Shown here one piece after another: positions 5,799 through 6,438 of a DNA stretch of 6,438 nt; position 1 is the first letter of the stretch, and every line of letters begins with the position of its first letter. The position numbers and the translations under genes were made by a program. Source of the DNA: Bradyrhizobium sp. (GTDB taxonomy: Bacteria > Pseudomonadota > Alphaproteobacteria > Rhizobiales > Xanthobacteraceae); NCBI GenBank assembly GCA_028290165.1, contig JAQGKJ010000734.1:1-6438 (forward strand), read 5' to 3'. Below the pieces are notes generated by a model that made no database searches, was not told where the DNA came from, and saw nothing but the letters and a program-made list of their open reading frames with translations.

Positions 5799-6438
5799 AT
5801 GACAGCATTATGGGTGATTGTGCTCTGCGGAGCGCTTTCCATCGTTTACGCCATCTGGGCGACGGCTTCCGTCTTGAAAGCGGACGCCGGCAATCCGCGG
5901 ATGCAGGAAATCGCCGCCGCCGTGCGCGAAGGCGCGCAGGCCTATCTCAAGCGCCAGTACATGACCATCGGTCTGGTCGGCATCGTGATTTTCGCGCTGC
6001 TCGCCTATTTCCTCGGTACGCTGGTCGCGGTCGGCTTCCTGATCGGTGCAGTGCTGTCGGGCGCGGCCGGCTTCATCGGCATGAACGTGTCGGTCCGCGC
6101 CAATGTGCGCACCGCGCAGGCAGCGACCGTGTCGCTGGCCGGTGGACTTGAACTGGCCTTCAAGGCCGGTGCCATCACAGGCATGCTGGTCGCGGGTCTC
6201 GCGCTGCTCGGCGTCACCATCTATTTCGCCTATCTCACCCACTTCCTGGGCCTTGCCGCCAACAGCCGCACCGTGGTCGATGCGCTGGTGGCGCTTGGCT
6301 TCGGCGCTTCACTGATTTCGATCTTCGCCCGTCTCGGCGGCGGCATCTTCACCAAGGGCGCCGACGTCGGCGGCGATCTCGTCGGCAAGGTCGAGGCCGG
6401 CATTCCCGAAGACGATCCGCGCAACCCCGCCACCATCG
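5799..6438 (+). CDS. hppA: Membrane-bound proton-translocating pyrophosphatase, N-terminal part (cut by window end)
   Basis: This integral membrane enzyme hydrolyses pyrophosphate and pumps protons across the membrane, recovering energy from biosynthetic PPi. The frame from ATG 5799 is open to the last base and gives 213 residues of a protein usually near 700. Hydrophobic segments lie at about 2-22, 56-74, 75-98, 121-148 and 160-180, consistent with the first helices of the 16-helix family. [20 protein letters not shown] (35-54), [22 protein letters not shown] (116-137) and [21 protein letters not shown] near 168-188 are strongly conserved. The substrate-site signature begins at [25 protein letters not shown] (189-213), and the DNVGDNVGD that should follow is outside. 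The usual DVGADL reads DVGGDL, a variant I believe is normal in Rhizobiales. The residues separating K+-dependent from K+-independent types are not in view; the K+-independent H+-pump type is inferred from resemblance to the Rhodospirillum rubrum enzyme. Confidence 0.95.
   Translation, partial: MTALWVIVLCGALSIVYAIWATASVLKADAGNPRMQEIAAAVREGAQAYLKRQYMTIGLVGIVIFALLAYFLGTLVAVGFLIGAVLSGAAGFIGMNVSVRANVRTAQAATVSLAGGLELAFKAGAITGMLVAGLALLGVTIYFAYLTHFLGLAANSRTVVDALVALGFGASLISIFARLGGGIFTKGADVGGDLVGKVEAGIPEDDPRNPATI

Noticed and set aside
5808..6242. Minus-strand and out-of-frame plus-strand frames over the start of hppA
   Set aside because: The conserved pyrophosphatase reads in the frame from 5799, which is open to the window end. 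The others are shadows.
1..6438. An undescribed system, island or horizontally acquired cassette
   Set aside because: All genes are recognised housekeeping genes on one strand in a familiar order with uniform GC-rich codon use. There are no integrase, transposase, tRNA, attachment-site or CRISPR features.

Overview
This window looks like ordinary core chromosome from a GC-rich alphaproteobacterium of the order Rhizobiales, most likely Bradyrhizobium or a close relative in the same family. Three things point there: the gene order glyA-nrdR-ribD-ribE-ribH-nusB-thiL-hppA, the close resemblance of the proteins to alphaproteobacterial homologues, and two intergenic palindromic repeats of types I recognise from Bradyrhizobium-type genomes. 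The genus is an inference from memory, not from a search. All eight genes are on the plus strand. The first (glyA) and last (hppA) are cut by the window edges.

Region by region. Positions 1-1011 are the 3' part of glyA (serine hydroxymethyltransferase). After a 12-base gap comes nrdR (1024-1506), the repressor of ribonucleotide reductase genes. nrdR overlaps ribD (1503-2657) by ATGA, and ribD overlaps ribE (2657-3265) by TGATG, so these three are probably translationally coupled. A 102-base spacer holding an 81-base palindromic element (3279-3359) separates ribE from ribH (3368-3859). ribH is followed after two bases by nusB (3862-4374). A 214-base spacer holds a second palindromic element (4443-4545) and an imperfect 21-base tandem duplication before thiL (4589-5590). 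The 208-base thiL-hppA spacer holds three stem-loops. The middle one (5701-5736) is a convincing intrinsic terminator and probably ends the long operon. hppA (5799 onward) encodes a membrane pyrophosphatase and runs off the window.

How the genes fit together. RibD, RibH and RibE are consecutive riboflavin-pathway enzymes: deaminase/reductase, lumazine synthase and riboflavin synthase. The entry steps from GTP and ribulose 5-phosphate (RibA, RibB) are not encoded here. ThiL makes thiamine diphosphate. GlyA supplies one-carbon units and NrdR controls dNTP supply. NusB is an antitermination and rRNA transcription factor that commonly sits beside ribH. HppA couples pyrophosphate hydrolysis to proton pumping and appears to be a separate transcription unit.

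I found no mobile-element genes, CRISPR array, tRNA, rRNA or riboswitch, and no convincing undescribed system. The points worth a second look are in the spacers: the palindrome that supplies ribH's ribosome-binding site, the apparent sharing of a module between the two palindromes, and the stem-loop series before hppA.
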